A DNA stretch of 64,000 bases from G963668345 sp965206025 (GTDB taxonomy: Bacteria; Acidobacteriota; Terriglobia; Bryobacterales; UBA6623), in the NCBI GenBank assembly GCA_965206025.1, contig CBDBIU010000003.1, forward strand, positions 620,001-684,000, given 5' to 3'. The number at the start of each line of letters is the position of its first letter. The stretch's first letter is position 1. The notes under the pieces are model-generated. The model made no database searches and had not been told where the DNA came from. It saw only the letters and a program-made list of their open reading frames with translations. Positions 8,254 to 16,511 of the stretch are shown in pieces. Position numbers and translations under genes: made by a program.

Positions 8254-10439
8254 CCGACTACCGGATTGTCGGTGCCGAGAGCCCTCGAACTGTCGTTGGA
8301 ACCCATCGCTTCGGTCCCGTCGCGCTCGCTCCCGGTCCAGACCGTGTTGCCCGAGTCGTACTGAGGAAAGCTGACGCTGGCCCCCGCCTCGTCCCGGCCG
8401 GTCTCCACCTCGTCCCACGTTCCGTCGTAAAAGTCCTCGTAGTCGTCGGCGACCTGGCTGCCGTTCAGCCAGTAGATGGGCGGGCCCTTGTCGTCGTCTG
8501 TCTGGAACGAGCTGGTGTTGGCGCGGGCGTCGACGTCGGCGGTGCTGGCGACGGCGCGGAACCCCGCGCTGTAGTCCTGGATGTCGGCATCGCCGGCAGC
8601 GGCGGCGTCCTGGACGAACGTGTTGTAGTCCCCGATGTCGATCGAGGTGGCGTCGCGCGTGCCCGAGGAGTGGAACAGCAACCGGAAGGTGTCGCCGGCC
8701 TCCAGGCCCGACGGGGTCAGGCTCCAGTCGCTGGGAACCTGTGTCGGCAAGGCGCTCTCCGTCCCCGTTCTCCCCGTTCCCGAGGGCGACCAATCGCTGG
8801 TGCCCTCCGGGTTCGTCGCCCGCACCTGCGCGGCGTAGGCCGTGTCGACGGTCAGGCCAGTGACGGTGGTGGACAGGCCGGTCCCGACGTGGTCCAACTC
8901 GATCCAGGATTCGCTGCCGTCCGCCTGGTACCGCACGTCGTAGTCGGTGATGGCCGGGCCGGTGGTGTCCGGAGCGGTCCAGCTCACCTGCAGGCTGTCG
9001 GGCCCTGTCGCCCCCACCGTCGGCGCCGCCGGCGTCTCCGGCGGCTCGTCCACGTCCGTCACCGTGATCGTCACCGGGACCGTGGCGCTGTAGCCGTCGG
9101 GATCCTCCGCCTTGACCGTGACCTCGTAGGTGTTATCTCCGGCGCCGCGCAATGGATTGGCATGGACTTCGTGGTCGAGCACCGCAGTGGTCTGGATCTG
9201 TCCGCTGGTCAAAACGTGCACGATGTCGAACCACAACGCGTCCGTCCCCTCCAGGCTGTAGAGCATAAATCGGTTGTTCGGGTGGGTCGCCGTCACGGCG
9301 GCCCCCACGTTCTCCCCCACGGCCGTGTTCTCCGCAACGCTCCGCGTTTCCGTGGGGTTCGGGAACCTCGGCTTGTGCTTGTCGTCGTCGGTGATCGTCA
9401 GGGTCGCCGTGCCCCCCGTCAGGCCCGTCGCGCTCCCGCTCAGGATCACCGTCTCGTCGGCGCTCTCCACCGCGTCGTCGTCCGTCGGCGTGAACGTGAA
9501 GGTCGCCGTTCCGCTGAGATGGTTGGCCGGGATCGTCAGCGTGAAGTTCTCCACCGCCTCGTAGTCCGTCCCCGAGGTCGCCGTCCCGCCGGTCTGGCTC
9601 ACCGTCACCTCGGTCGCCGTGGTCCGCGTCCCCGCGTCCAGCGTCGCCGTCACCGTGACCGTCGTCGCGCCCCCATCCTCGGCCACGCTCGCCGGACTCA
9701 CGCTCAGCGCGATCCCCGTCGGGTCGACCGTCGTCGTGCCTACCCGGAACACCCCGGAGAGGGCGTAGTAGCCCTTGTCGGTATTGGTGTCGTCGTCGAT
9801 TCCCCCACTGATGGGGCCGCCGGCACCGTCGCCATTGAGCACTCCGTAACCGACAGTCGAGTCGCCTAATCTCCAGTATCTGTAGCTGTTACCGGAGCTG
9901 TTAGCGTCTTCGGGCCTCGCCGTCCCGTCGCTGTTGCTGCCGGTCCAGACCTCCTCGGCGGCGATCACCTGGCCGGAGCCGTCCGTGGGGTTGGCCTCGT
10001 CGTCCCAGTCCCCGTCGTAGAAGTCTTCGTAGTCGTCGGCGACCTTGTTGCCGCCGAGCCAGTAGATCGGGACGCCCTTGTGGTCGGCGGTGTAGGTGGT
10101 CCAGGTGTTGTCGCGCGCGTCGGTCGAGTCGGTCGAGTTGGTGACGGTGGAGCCGAAGACGTAGGAGACGCTGACGTCTTCGGCGCTGCCGAGGACGCGG
10201 AAGTGCGAGCTATGGGTCCGGATGGCGTCGTGGACGCTGTCCGTGTCGGCCTGGCGCTGAACGTAGGTGTTGTAGCCGCTGATGCCGGTGGAGGTCGGGG
10301 CGCGGCCCGCGGCGGTGACGAACAGGAGCCGGAACCTGTCGCCGGTGGTGAGGCCCGGGGGTTTGCCGGGCCAGTTGGCGGGGACGTAGGTGTCGTCGGC
10401 GGCGATGGTCAGCGTCGTGCTGCGGAAGGTCTGCGCCAC
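8175..10439 (-). CDS. Calx-beta/cadherin/FnIII protein, segment with two paralogous surface modules
   Basis: This is the second segment of the giant protein. In order it shows a module with GDRFRLLFVTA, GYNTYVQ and YWLGGNKVADDYEDFYDGDW; a Calx-beta domain; a cadherin-like domain (AVTATHPNNRFMLYSLEGTD, VTVKAEDPDGYSATV); a fibronectin type III domain (PETPAAPTVGATGPDSLQVSW, YAAQVRATNPEG); and a second copy of the first module (GDTFRLLFHSSG, DYNTFVQDA, YWLNGSQVADDYEDFYDGTW). The duplicated module I do not recognise by name. It stops early at about 8175 because of the 71-bp duplication. The upstream frame joins at about 10,450. Confidence 0.65.
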   Translation of the reverse strand: MAQTFRSTTLTIAADDTYVPANWPGKPPGLTTGDRFRLLFVTAAGRAPTSTGISGYNTYVQRQADTDSVHDAIRTHSSHFRVLGSAEDVSVSYVFGSTVTNSTDSTDARDNTWTTYTADHKGVPIYWLGGNKVADDYEDFYDGDWDDEANPTDGSGQVIAAEEVWTGSNSDGTARPEDANSSGNSYRYWRLGDSTVGYGVLNGDGAGGPISGGIDDDTNTDKGYYALSGVFRVGTTTVDPTGIALSVSPASVAEDGGATTVTVTATLDAGTRTTATEVTVSQTGGTATSGTDYEAVENFTLTIPANHLSGTATFTFTPTDDDAVESADETVILSGSATGLTGGTATLTITDDDKHKPRFPNPTETRSVAENTAVGENVGAAVTATHPNNRFMLYSLEGTDALWFDIVHVLTSGQIQTTAVLDHEVHANPLRGAGDNTYEVTVKAEDPDGYSATVPVTITVTDVDEPPETPAAPTVGATGPDSLQVSWTAPDTTGPAITDYDVRYQADGSESWIELDHVGTGLSTTVTGLTVDTAYAAQVRATNPEGTSDWSPSGTGRTGTESALPTQVPSDWSLTPSGLEAGDTFRLLFHSSGTRDATSIDIGDYNTFVQDAAAAGDADIQDYSAGFRAVASTADVDARANTSSFQTDDDKGPPIYWLNGSQVADDYEDFYDGTWDEVETGRDEAGASVSFPQYDSGNTVWTGSERDGTEAMGSNDSSRALGTDNPVVGLLNFPFIDSYGPLDGDRNDQKDNLR

Positions 10440-13290
10440 GGTGCTGCGGAAGATCAGCGCGTCCCCCGCTCGCGCTCAGGATCACCGTCTCGTTGCCCTC
10501 CTGCGCCTCGTCGTCCGTCGGCGTGAACGTGAAGGTCGCCGTCGCGCTCTCCTGCTGGGCCGGGATCGTCAGCGTGAAGTCCTCCACCGCCGCGTAGTCC
10601 GTCCCCGAGGTCGCCGTCCCGCCCGTGCGGCTCACCGTCACCTCGGTCGCGAAGGGCCGCGCGCGTTGGACCAGTTCGATCCCCCCGCCAAGGTTCTGGC
10701 GCTCGGTCACCAACGTTGCCGTCACCGTGACCGTCGTCGCGCCCGCGTGCTCCTCCACGCTCCGCGGGCTCGCCCACAGCACGATGGCCCTCCGCGTCGA
10801 TTCGTCGTCGCGGATCCCCAGCCGCACGGGCACCGTGTTCAACGTCCGGCCCCCTGCGTTCTCGCCCAGGATCACCGTCTTGGTACGCTCCTCCGCGCTG
10901 TTGTCCGTCGGCGTCAACGTGAAGGTCGCCGTCCCGCTGGTCTGGTTGGCCGGGATCGTCACCGTGAAGTCCTGCACCGCCGCGTAGTCCGTCCCCGAGA
11001 TTGCCGTCCCGCCCGTCCGGCTCACCGTCACCTCGGTCGCCGTGGCCCGCGCCGCCTCCAGCAGCGCCGCGGTCACCGTGACCGTCTCCGCGCCCAGGTG
11101 CTCCCACACGCCCTCCGGGCTCACGCTCAGCGTGACCAGCGCCGCGTCGTCGTCGTCGGTGATCGTCAGCGTTGCCGTGTCTGTCCAGTCCGCCAGGCTG
11201 GCCTCTCCCAGCACTCCGGCGCCCAGGATCACCGTCTCGGGGGCCTCCCGCAGACTGTCGTCCGTCGGCGTGAACGTGAAGGTCGCCGTTGCGCTCTCCT
11301 GCTCGGCCGGGATCGTCAGCGTGACGGAGAACACCGCGTAGTCCGTCCCCGAGGTTGCCGTCCCGCCCGTCGGGAGCACCAGCACGTTGGTCGCCGTGTT
11401 CCGCGTCCCCGCGTCCAGCGCCGCGGTCACCGTGACCGTCGTCGCGCCCGCGGTCTCGGCCACGCTCTCCTGGCTCACGCTCAGCAGGATGTTCGTCGGC
11501 ACCGAATCGTCGTCGGTGATCGTCAGCGTCGCCGTGCCTGTCGTCAGGCCCGTCGCGCTGCCGCTCAGGATCACCGTCTCGGCACCGTCCGCCGCGCTGT
11601 CGTCCGTCGGCGTGAGCGTGAAGGTCGCCGTCCCGCTGGTCTGCTCGGCCGGGATCGTCACCGTGAAGGCGTCCACCGCCGCGTAGTCCGTCCCCGAGGT
11701 CGCCGTCCCGCCCGTCCGGCTCACCGTCACCTCGGTCGCCGACGCGGCGTCGTCGTCGATGATCGTCAGCGTTGCCGTGCCGTTCGCCAGGCCCGGCGCG
11801 TCGAACGCATAGGCCGTCAGGACCCGCGCCTCGGGAGGCTCCGGGTCACTGTCGTCCTCCGGCGTGAACGTGAACGTCCTCGTCGCGCTGGTCTCGTTCG
11901 CCGGGATCGTCAGCGGGTAGGCGTTCCCCCCCACGGGGTCCTCGTCCGGCACCGCCACCGTCACCCGGGTCTCTGTCGTTCGCGCCGCACCGTTCAGCGC
12001 CACCGTCGCCGTGATCGTCGTCTCGCCCGCGCTCTCCCACACCTGGCTCGGGCTCACGCTCAGCTCCAGCGCCGTCGAGGCCGTGTCGTCGTCGGTGATC
12101 GTCAGCGTCGCCATGCCTGGCGTCAGGCCCGTCGCGCTCCCGCTCAGCTCCAACGTCTCGTCGCCCTCGGCCAGGCTGTCGTCCGTCGGCGTGAACGTGA
12201 AGGTCCCGCTCACACTGGTCTGCTCGGCCGGGATCGTCACCGTGAAGGCGTTCACCGCCGCGTAGTCCGTCCCCGACGTCGCCGTCCCGCCCGTGCGGCT
12301 CACCGTCACCTCGGTCGCCGTGGACCGCGTCTCCTCCAGCGCCGCGGTCACCGTCACCGTCGTCGCGACCGCGTTCTCCGCCACGCTCTCCGGGCTCACG
12401 CTCAGCGTGATCCGCGGGGCGTCGTCGTCGATGATCGTCAGCGTTGCCGTGTTCCCCTCCCCGGGCGGCAAGCCGGAGGACAAGGTGGGCACGGCGCTCA
12501 GGATCACGGTCTCGTCACCCTCCTCCGCGCTGTCGTCCACCGGCCTGAACGTGAAGGTCTCCGTCGCGCTGGTCTCGTTGGGCAGGATCGTCAGGAACAC
12601 GGCGTTAAAGAACTGGTAGTCCGTCCCCTGGCCGAGCGCCGTCCCGTCGCCCGTCGGGTTCACCAACATCACGGTCGCTCTCGTCCGCGCCGCCGACAGC
12701 GTCACCGTCACCGTCACCGTCGTCGCGCCCGCGTCTTCCGCGACGCTCGCGGGGTCCAGGCTCAGCATGATGGTCTGGGCCATGGCGGGAGGGGCGGCGG
12801 CGAGGGCGGCGACGAGGGCGGCGACGACAGCGGCCAGGAGCCAGAGGGCGGGTCCCGGGCGTCGGGGCCGGCCACCGTCAGCCCGGGCAGGCCGGCCCCC
12901 GGTGCGAGATCCTCGATCCGGCTGCCGCCGGCGTGCCCTCAGACCATTCGCAGGTGCGTGCGGGCAAGCCGCGCTGTGGCCACGGCTGTGGAAGTTGCCG
13001 GAACTCCTGTCGGCATCAACCGCGGGTCCGTTGCGCTCGGAACCACCGACAGAGTCAATGGAGGTCAATTCCCGGAGAATTGGCCTGTGTGGAACTTGGG
13101 CGCCGGTGGGCGGCCCTATATCCGGGCCTGCTGAACGGCTTGCGAACAAGTGGTCCAAGGACATCAGTTGCACCGCCTCCAACCGTCTGCGGTTCCGTCC
13201 GCCTGCAGCGTTGCGCAGCTGCCGGGTCCGTCGGGGAGCATGCGCGCCGCCTCGGCATGGACGGGCGGGGTCCTCCAGCGCACCAGCCAC
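10210..13290 (-). CDS. Giant Calx-beta repeat protein, N-terminal part with signal peptide
   Basis: This is the N-terminal part of the giant secreted protein. A hydrophobic segment LWLLAAVVAALVAALAAA followed by PPAMAQ (about 12,780-12,860) is a good signal peptide with an AMA|Q cleavage site. Seven or so diverged Calx-beta domains follow (LSLDPASVAEDAG, LSVSPESVAENAV and so on), less alike than the later tandem set. The real start is not resolved: ATG codons at 13,290 and 13,164 would put a long arginine-rich stretch before the signal peptide, so a closer non-ATG start is likely. The frame shifts at about 10,450, so the last 80 or so codons of this frame are spurious. The Calx-beta call is firm; calcium-dependent adhesion is inferred. 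Confidence 0.65.
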   Translation of the reverse strand: MAGALEDPARPCRGGAHAPRRTRQLRNAAGGRNRRRLEAVQLMSLDHLFASRSAGPDIGPPTGAQVPHRPILRELTSIDSVGGSERNGPAVDADRSSGNFHSRGHSAACPHAPANGLRARRRQPDRGSRTGGRPARADGGRPRRPGPALWLLAAVVAALVAALAAAPPAMAQTIMLSLDPASVAEDAGATTVTVTVTLSAARTRATVMLVNPTGDGTALGQGTDYQFFNAVFLTILPNETSATETFTFRPVDDSAEEGDETVILSAVPTLSSGLPPGEGNTATLTIIDDDAPRITLSVSPESVAENAVATTVTVTAALEETRSTATEVTVSRTGGTATSGTDYAAVNAFTVTIPAEQTSVSGTFTFTPTDDSLAEGDETLELSGSATGLTPGMATLTITDDDTASTALELSVSPSQVWESAGETTITATVALNGAARTTETRVTVAVPDEDPVGGNAYPLTIPANETSATRTFTFTPEDDSDPEPPEARVLTAYAFDAPGLANGTATLTIIDDDAASATEVTVSRTGGTATSGTDYAAVDAFTVTIPAEQTSGTATFTLTPTDDSAADGAETVILSGSATGLTTGTATLTITDDDSVPTNILLSVSQESVAETAGATTVTVTAALDAGTRNTATNVLVLPTGGTATSGTDYAVFSVTLTIPAEQESATATFTFTPTDDSLREAPETVILGAGVLGEASLADWTDTATLTITDDDDAALVTLSVSPEGVWEHLGAETVTVTAALLEAARATATEVTVSRTGGTAISGTDYAAVQDFTVTIPANQTSGTATFTLTPTDNSAEERTKTVILGENAGGRTLNTVPVRLGIRDDESTRRAIVLWASPRSVEEHAGATTVTVTATLVTERQNLGGGIELVQRARPFATEVTVSRTGGTATSGTDYAAVEDFTLTIPAQQESATATFTFTPTDDEAQEGNETVILSASGGRADLPQHRGADLPQHDADHRRRRHLRPRQLARQTPGPHHRRQVPAPVRHRRGPRPDLHRHQRLQHLRSAPGRHGQRPRRHPDP

Positions 13291-13469
13291 AAGACGGAAT
13301 CCCCACTCCGTCCTCGCCGCGCTTCACCTTCGATGGCCGAACGGCCGGTCAGCGAAGGTCGGGGTCCCCGAAGCGGCCGGGACGCCGCACTTGTGGAGAA
13401 TTGGAGGTCTTGAGTGGGGTTGGGTCTCATGGCCGTCGCGTTTCTCCCGTTGCCTCAACGAGGCTGGTT

Positions 13470-13497
13470 GCTCGCGATAACTGGAATTATCGCGAGC
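13470..13497. repeat. Lox-like recombination site, left (11-6-11 palindrome)
   Basis: Two perfectly inverted arms (GCTCGCGATAA and its complement) surround the asymmetric 6-base centre CTGGAA. The symmetry extends to 13-6-13 (13,468-13,499). The layout of paired arms with a short asymmetric crossover region is that of core sites used by tyrosine recombinases. A matching site lies at 14,840-14,873, and the recombinase gene is between them. Confidence 0.7.
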
Positions 13498-13538
13498 AAA
13501 AATGCGCGGTCTTTTTCGACTCAACGGGAGGCCGCCCG

Positions 13539-14522
13539 ATGCTGATTGCAGAGACGCCATGCGATGTCGAACGTGTTGCAGGCGTGGCACACGCCGCGGA
13601 GGTGGGGGACCCCCTGGCCGCCTACTTCGACGCGGCCCGGGGTGCGTTCAGCCGCAACACGGAACGCGCGCTACGGGCGGACGTGAAGATATTCGCGTCC
13701 TGGTGCCGGCAGCACGTCCGGGCGGCGTTGCCCGCCAGCGCCGCCACCGTGGTCGCCTTCATCGACGACAGGGCGCGCGTCAAGGCCCCGGCGACGGTGC
13801 GCCGCTACGTCTCCAGCATCGCTACCCTGCACAAGGCGCTCCGGCACACGAATCCGCTGGAGAGCGCCTGCGTCCGGTTCGCCCTGCAACGGATGCACCG
13901 GCGCCGGGGGCGCCGGCAGGCGCAGGTCCAGGGACTGACGTGGCCGCTGCGGAACCGGCTGCTGGAAGCAGCCGGAGACCGGCTGATCGACATCCGGAAC
14001 CGCGCGCTGCTGGCGGTGGGCTACGACACGCTGCTGCGGCGCTCCGAGCTGGTATCGCTGGAAGTGCCTGATGTACTGGAGGAAATCGATGGAACGGCGA
14101 CGCTGCTCGTGCGCTCGGGCAAGACCGACGCGGATGGGCGAGGCGCGACGCTCTACTTGGCGCGCGACACGGTGCAGCTCGTCAAGACATGGCTCGAACG
14201 GGGCGGCGTCGGCCGAGGGCGGTTGCTTCGTTCCGTGCACAAGGATGGCACGGTCGGCGAGCAGCTCGACGCGAGCCAGGTGCCGCGCATCTATAAGGCC
14301 ATGGCTCGACGGGCCGGGATCCCCGGCGACATCGTGGACACGCTGGCCGGGCACAGCACGCGCGTCGGGCCGGTGCAGGACATGATCGCCTGCGGCATCG
14401 AGTTGCCGGCCATCCTGCAGTCCGGGCGCTGGCAGACGACGCGCATGGTCCAACGCTACGGGGAGCGGTTGCTGGCCCGGCGCAGCGGCGCCGCCCAGCT
14501 GGCCGAGCGGCAGAAGCGCTGA
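13539..14522 (+). CDS. Cre-like tyrosine recombinase
   Basis: This site-specific tyrosine recombinase has 327 residues, a normal size. The N-terminal SAM-like core-binding domain spans roughly 20-120 (NTERALRADVKIFASWC). The catalytic domain follows with arginine I in YDTLLRRSEL, the beta-hairpin lysine in RSGKTDADG, the H-x-x-R box in LAGHSTRVGPVQDM, a tryptophan in SGRWQTTRM and the nucleophile in QRYGERL. The GHS-RVG--DM string and the tryptophan in place of the second histidine resemble phage P1 Cre. The start was chosen at 13,539 because GGGAGG lies seven bases upstream and earlier in-frame codons run through the palindromic site. Flanking lox-like palindromes suggest it acts on its own borders. 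The native substrate is not known. Confidence 0.9.
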   Translation: MLIAETPCDVERVAGVAHAAEVGDPLAAYFDAARGAFSRNTERALRADVKIFASWCRQHVRAALPASAATVVAFIDDRARVKAPATVRRYVSSIATLHKALRHTNPLESACVRFALQRMHRRRGRRQAQVQGLTWPLRNRLLEAAGDRLIDIRNRALLAVGYDTLLRRSELVSLEVPDVLEEIDGTATLLVRSGKTDADGRGATLYLARDTVQLVKTWLERGGVGRGRLLRSVHKDGTVGEQLDASQVPRIYKAMARRAGIPGDIVDTLAGHSTRVGPVQDMIACGIELPAILQSGRWQTTRMVQRYGERLLARRSGAAQLAERQKR

Positions 14523-15245
14523 GGAGGCCGCGCCGCCGAGGAATACGGGCTGTCCCGCCGGCGCCGGCGGGAGGCTCGGGCGTGGACGTGCGTCCCCGTT
14601 CGAGGGCTTTGCTCCGGATGCTCGGCGTGACGTTATCGCGAGCAAAACCCGGCGCCGTTCCGCCACGAGTCGCGGCAGCAGGCGGCCCGCCCAGCCGTCG
14701 TCACGCAGGCCAGTGCGACGTGTCTCGACGGCAAGACACGTGTGTTCAGTGGTTTACGAACGGACGTACGGACGAGGCAACGGTTGCGGACCATGGTGGA
14801 CGCTGTGCTATGATGTGCTCGCTTCGGTGTGGAACGATGTTTACTCGCGATAATTCCAGTTATCGCGAGTAAAAAGCCTCGATGTGATCGCGTTGCCCGA
14901 CGCGTCAGGCCGCAGCATGTCAGCGCCAACCGGTGCTCCCCGTTTCCCCGTCCTGGCCGCCGCACGTCGTTGATCGCGATGGTGGCCTCGCCGCCATCGG
15001 TGAGGCTCCAGTCGCAGCCGGTGACTCGCACCACCCGTCGGCCATCGAGATCCATCGCGACATCACGCCCATTGCGCGAATCGCGCGACCGCCATCTGCG
15101 CCGACCGTTCCGTGCGGTCGGTAGAGGCTGGCACTTTATTTAACGCACTCACGCCCGCCCAGTCCCTGCCAAACTGGTAGATTCGAGAGCAAGAGCAAGC
15201 GGTCGGCAACGGGTCCACCCGCTGAGAACGCGGGCCGTGCGACGG
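14523..15245. other. Non-coding stretch with recombination half-site
   Basis: I see no convincing gene in these 723 bases. The stretch holds a half-site at 14,633-14,647 (TTATCGCGAGCAAAA, one arm of the lox-like palindrome with the partner arm eroded) and the complete right site at 14,840-14,873. The remainder up to the LuxR-type gene shows no repeat or motif I can name. Confidence 0.5.
14840..14873. repeat. Lox-like recombination site, right (14-6-14 palindrome)
   Basis: Perfect arms TTTACTCGCGATAA and complement flank the centre TTCCAG. The arms match the left site except for one base (A in place of G) in the 11-base core. The centre is the reverse complement of the left site's CTGGAA, so the two sites are in inverted orientation around the recombinase gene. 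Recombination between them would invert the segment. Confidence 0.7.
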
Positions 15246-16382
15246 TTAGCCGAACTCCGTGAGGGACAGCACCAGCCGCACCAGGTCCGCCTGCCGGGAG
15301 ATCGGCTGTTTCTGGTAGATCTGCTTCAGGTGCCAATAGATGGAGCCTGGGGTGCGCCCCGTGGCCTCGGCCATGTCGCGCACGCTCTTGCCTTCCGCCA
15401 ACCAGACCGCGATCCGACTCTCCATCGGCGTCAGCCCCAGGGTCCTGGCCACCAAGTCGGGGTCGATCCGATGCTGATTCCTCGGCTCGATAATCAGGAT
15501 CAGCGCGGCGATATGCCGCGCGCCGTAGTCCGGTTGGGGAACCGCGACGGGTTTGACGTGCACCACGAACGGCGGGGACCCGGACGCGCGGCGGAGCAGC
15601 ATCGACCCGCTGACCGCGACGGCCCCGGCGGCCGGCAGGGCGGCGGCCACCAACCGCTCGAGGCGGCGCCGATCGGCGGCCTCCCGCGCACGCAGCACCC
15701 CATCCCGGTCTGACACGCCATCGCCGTGCCGCAGGAGGCTCCGGGCGCGGTCATTGACGTCTATGATCTGCCCACGCCGGTCCAGGTGGAGCACGCCGAT
15801 CCGAGGGTTGTCGAGCAGGGCGGTCACGGTCGTGTCCCGCGTCTCGGCGCGGACCAGCGTCTGCCGGACGCGGATAAATTGCCGAATATGGGGGAGCAGG
15901 TGCTTGATCATGGCGATCTGCGAGGACCCCCAGCCAGCCGAGGCCACGGGATCCCCGAGGGCCCACGTCATATGGGAGCGATCCGGCCCGTCCAGACGCA
16001 CGTTTAAGCCATGCTGGTAGTTGGCCCGGAGTAATGCCTCGTTGTAGGTCAGTGAGGTCTTCAACTCCTCGGCCGTGTACAGGTCGGCGATGGGCACCAA
16101 CCGACTGTCGGGCAGTTGCCGCAGGCGCGGCACACGTTCGTCGATGGGATGGTAGACCTCGAGGTACTCTCGCTCCAGATCGGTGCGGCGCTGCCCCCGG
16201 TAGTAGAGCCCGACGAAGAGGACCCGGATGTCGTCCTTCGGGCCTTCGCCGACCAAGAGGGTATTGCCCGTGAGGCCGCAGGCCTCGTCAATCAGGGCCG
16301 TGGTGGTCGGCCAGTGGACATCGTCGAGCATGGCCTCGTGCAACGATGCCAGGATGTGCTCGAAGGCGTCGTGGCCACTCAT
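15246..16382 (-). CDS. LuxR-type helix-turn-helix transcriptional regulator with PAS-like domain
   Basis: This is a DNA-binding regulator of about 378 residues. The C-terminus holds a LuxR-type helix-turn-helix (LTPMESRIAVWLAEGKSVRDM, then GRTPGSIYWHLKQIYQK). A PAS-like sensor lies before it (LLDNPRIGVLHLDRRGQIIDVNDRAR). The N-terminal 180 or so residues have no motif I can name. The start at 16,382 (MSGHDAFEHIL) is preferred over a codon 78 bases earlier because the upstream residues look non-coding. It stands alone, between the recombinase module and a truncated ATPase. Its target and signal are unknown. Confidence 0.8.
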   Translation of the reverse strand: MSGHDAFEHILASLHEAMLDDVHWPTTTALIDEACGLTGNTLLVGEGPKDDIRVLFVGLYYRGQRRTDLEREYLEVYHPIDERVPRLRQLPDSRLVPIADLYTAEELKTSLTYNEALLRANYQHGLNVRLDGPDRSHMTWALGDPVASAGWGSSQIAMIKHLLPHIRQFIRVRQTLVRAETRDTTVTALLDNPRIGVLHLDRRGQIIDVNDRARSLLRHGDGVSDRDGVLRAREAADRRRLERLVAAALPAAGAVAVSGSMLLRRASGSPPFVVHVKPVAVPQPDYGARHIAALILIIEPRNQHRIDPDLVARTLGLTPMESRIAVWLAEGKSVRDMAEATGRTPGSIYWHLKQIYQKQPISRQADLVRLVLSLTEFG

Positions 16383-16511
16383 GGCGATATCGCGGTACTG
16401 GAAAGTTTGAACCAAGACGGCACCACAGCTGCGGAACTCTTGAGCTTCAATGGCGCGCAAGGGATCCCAAGGCTCGCACAGACGCTGGAAGTGATCGGGG
16501 TGTTATTTGAC

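Noticed and set aside
10390..13134. A 914-codon plus-strand frame
   Set aside because: It is arginine- and histidine-rich low-complexity sequence antisense to clear Calx-beta domains; same cause as above.
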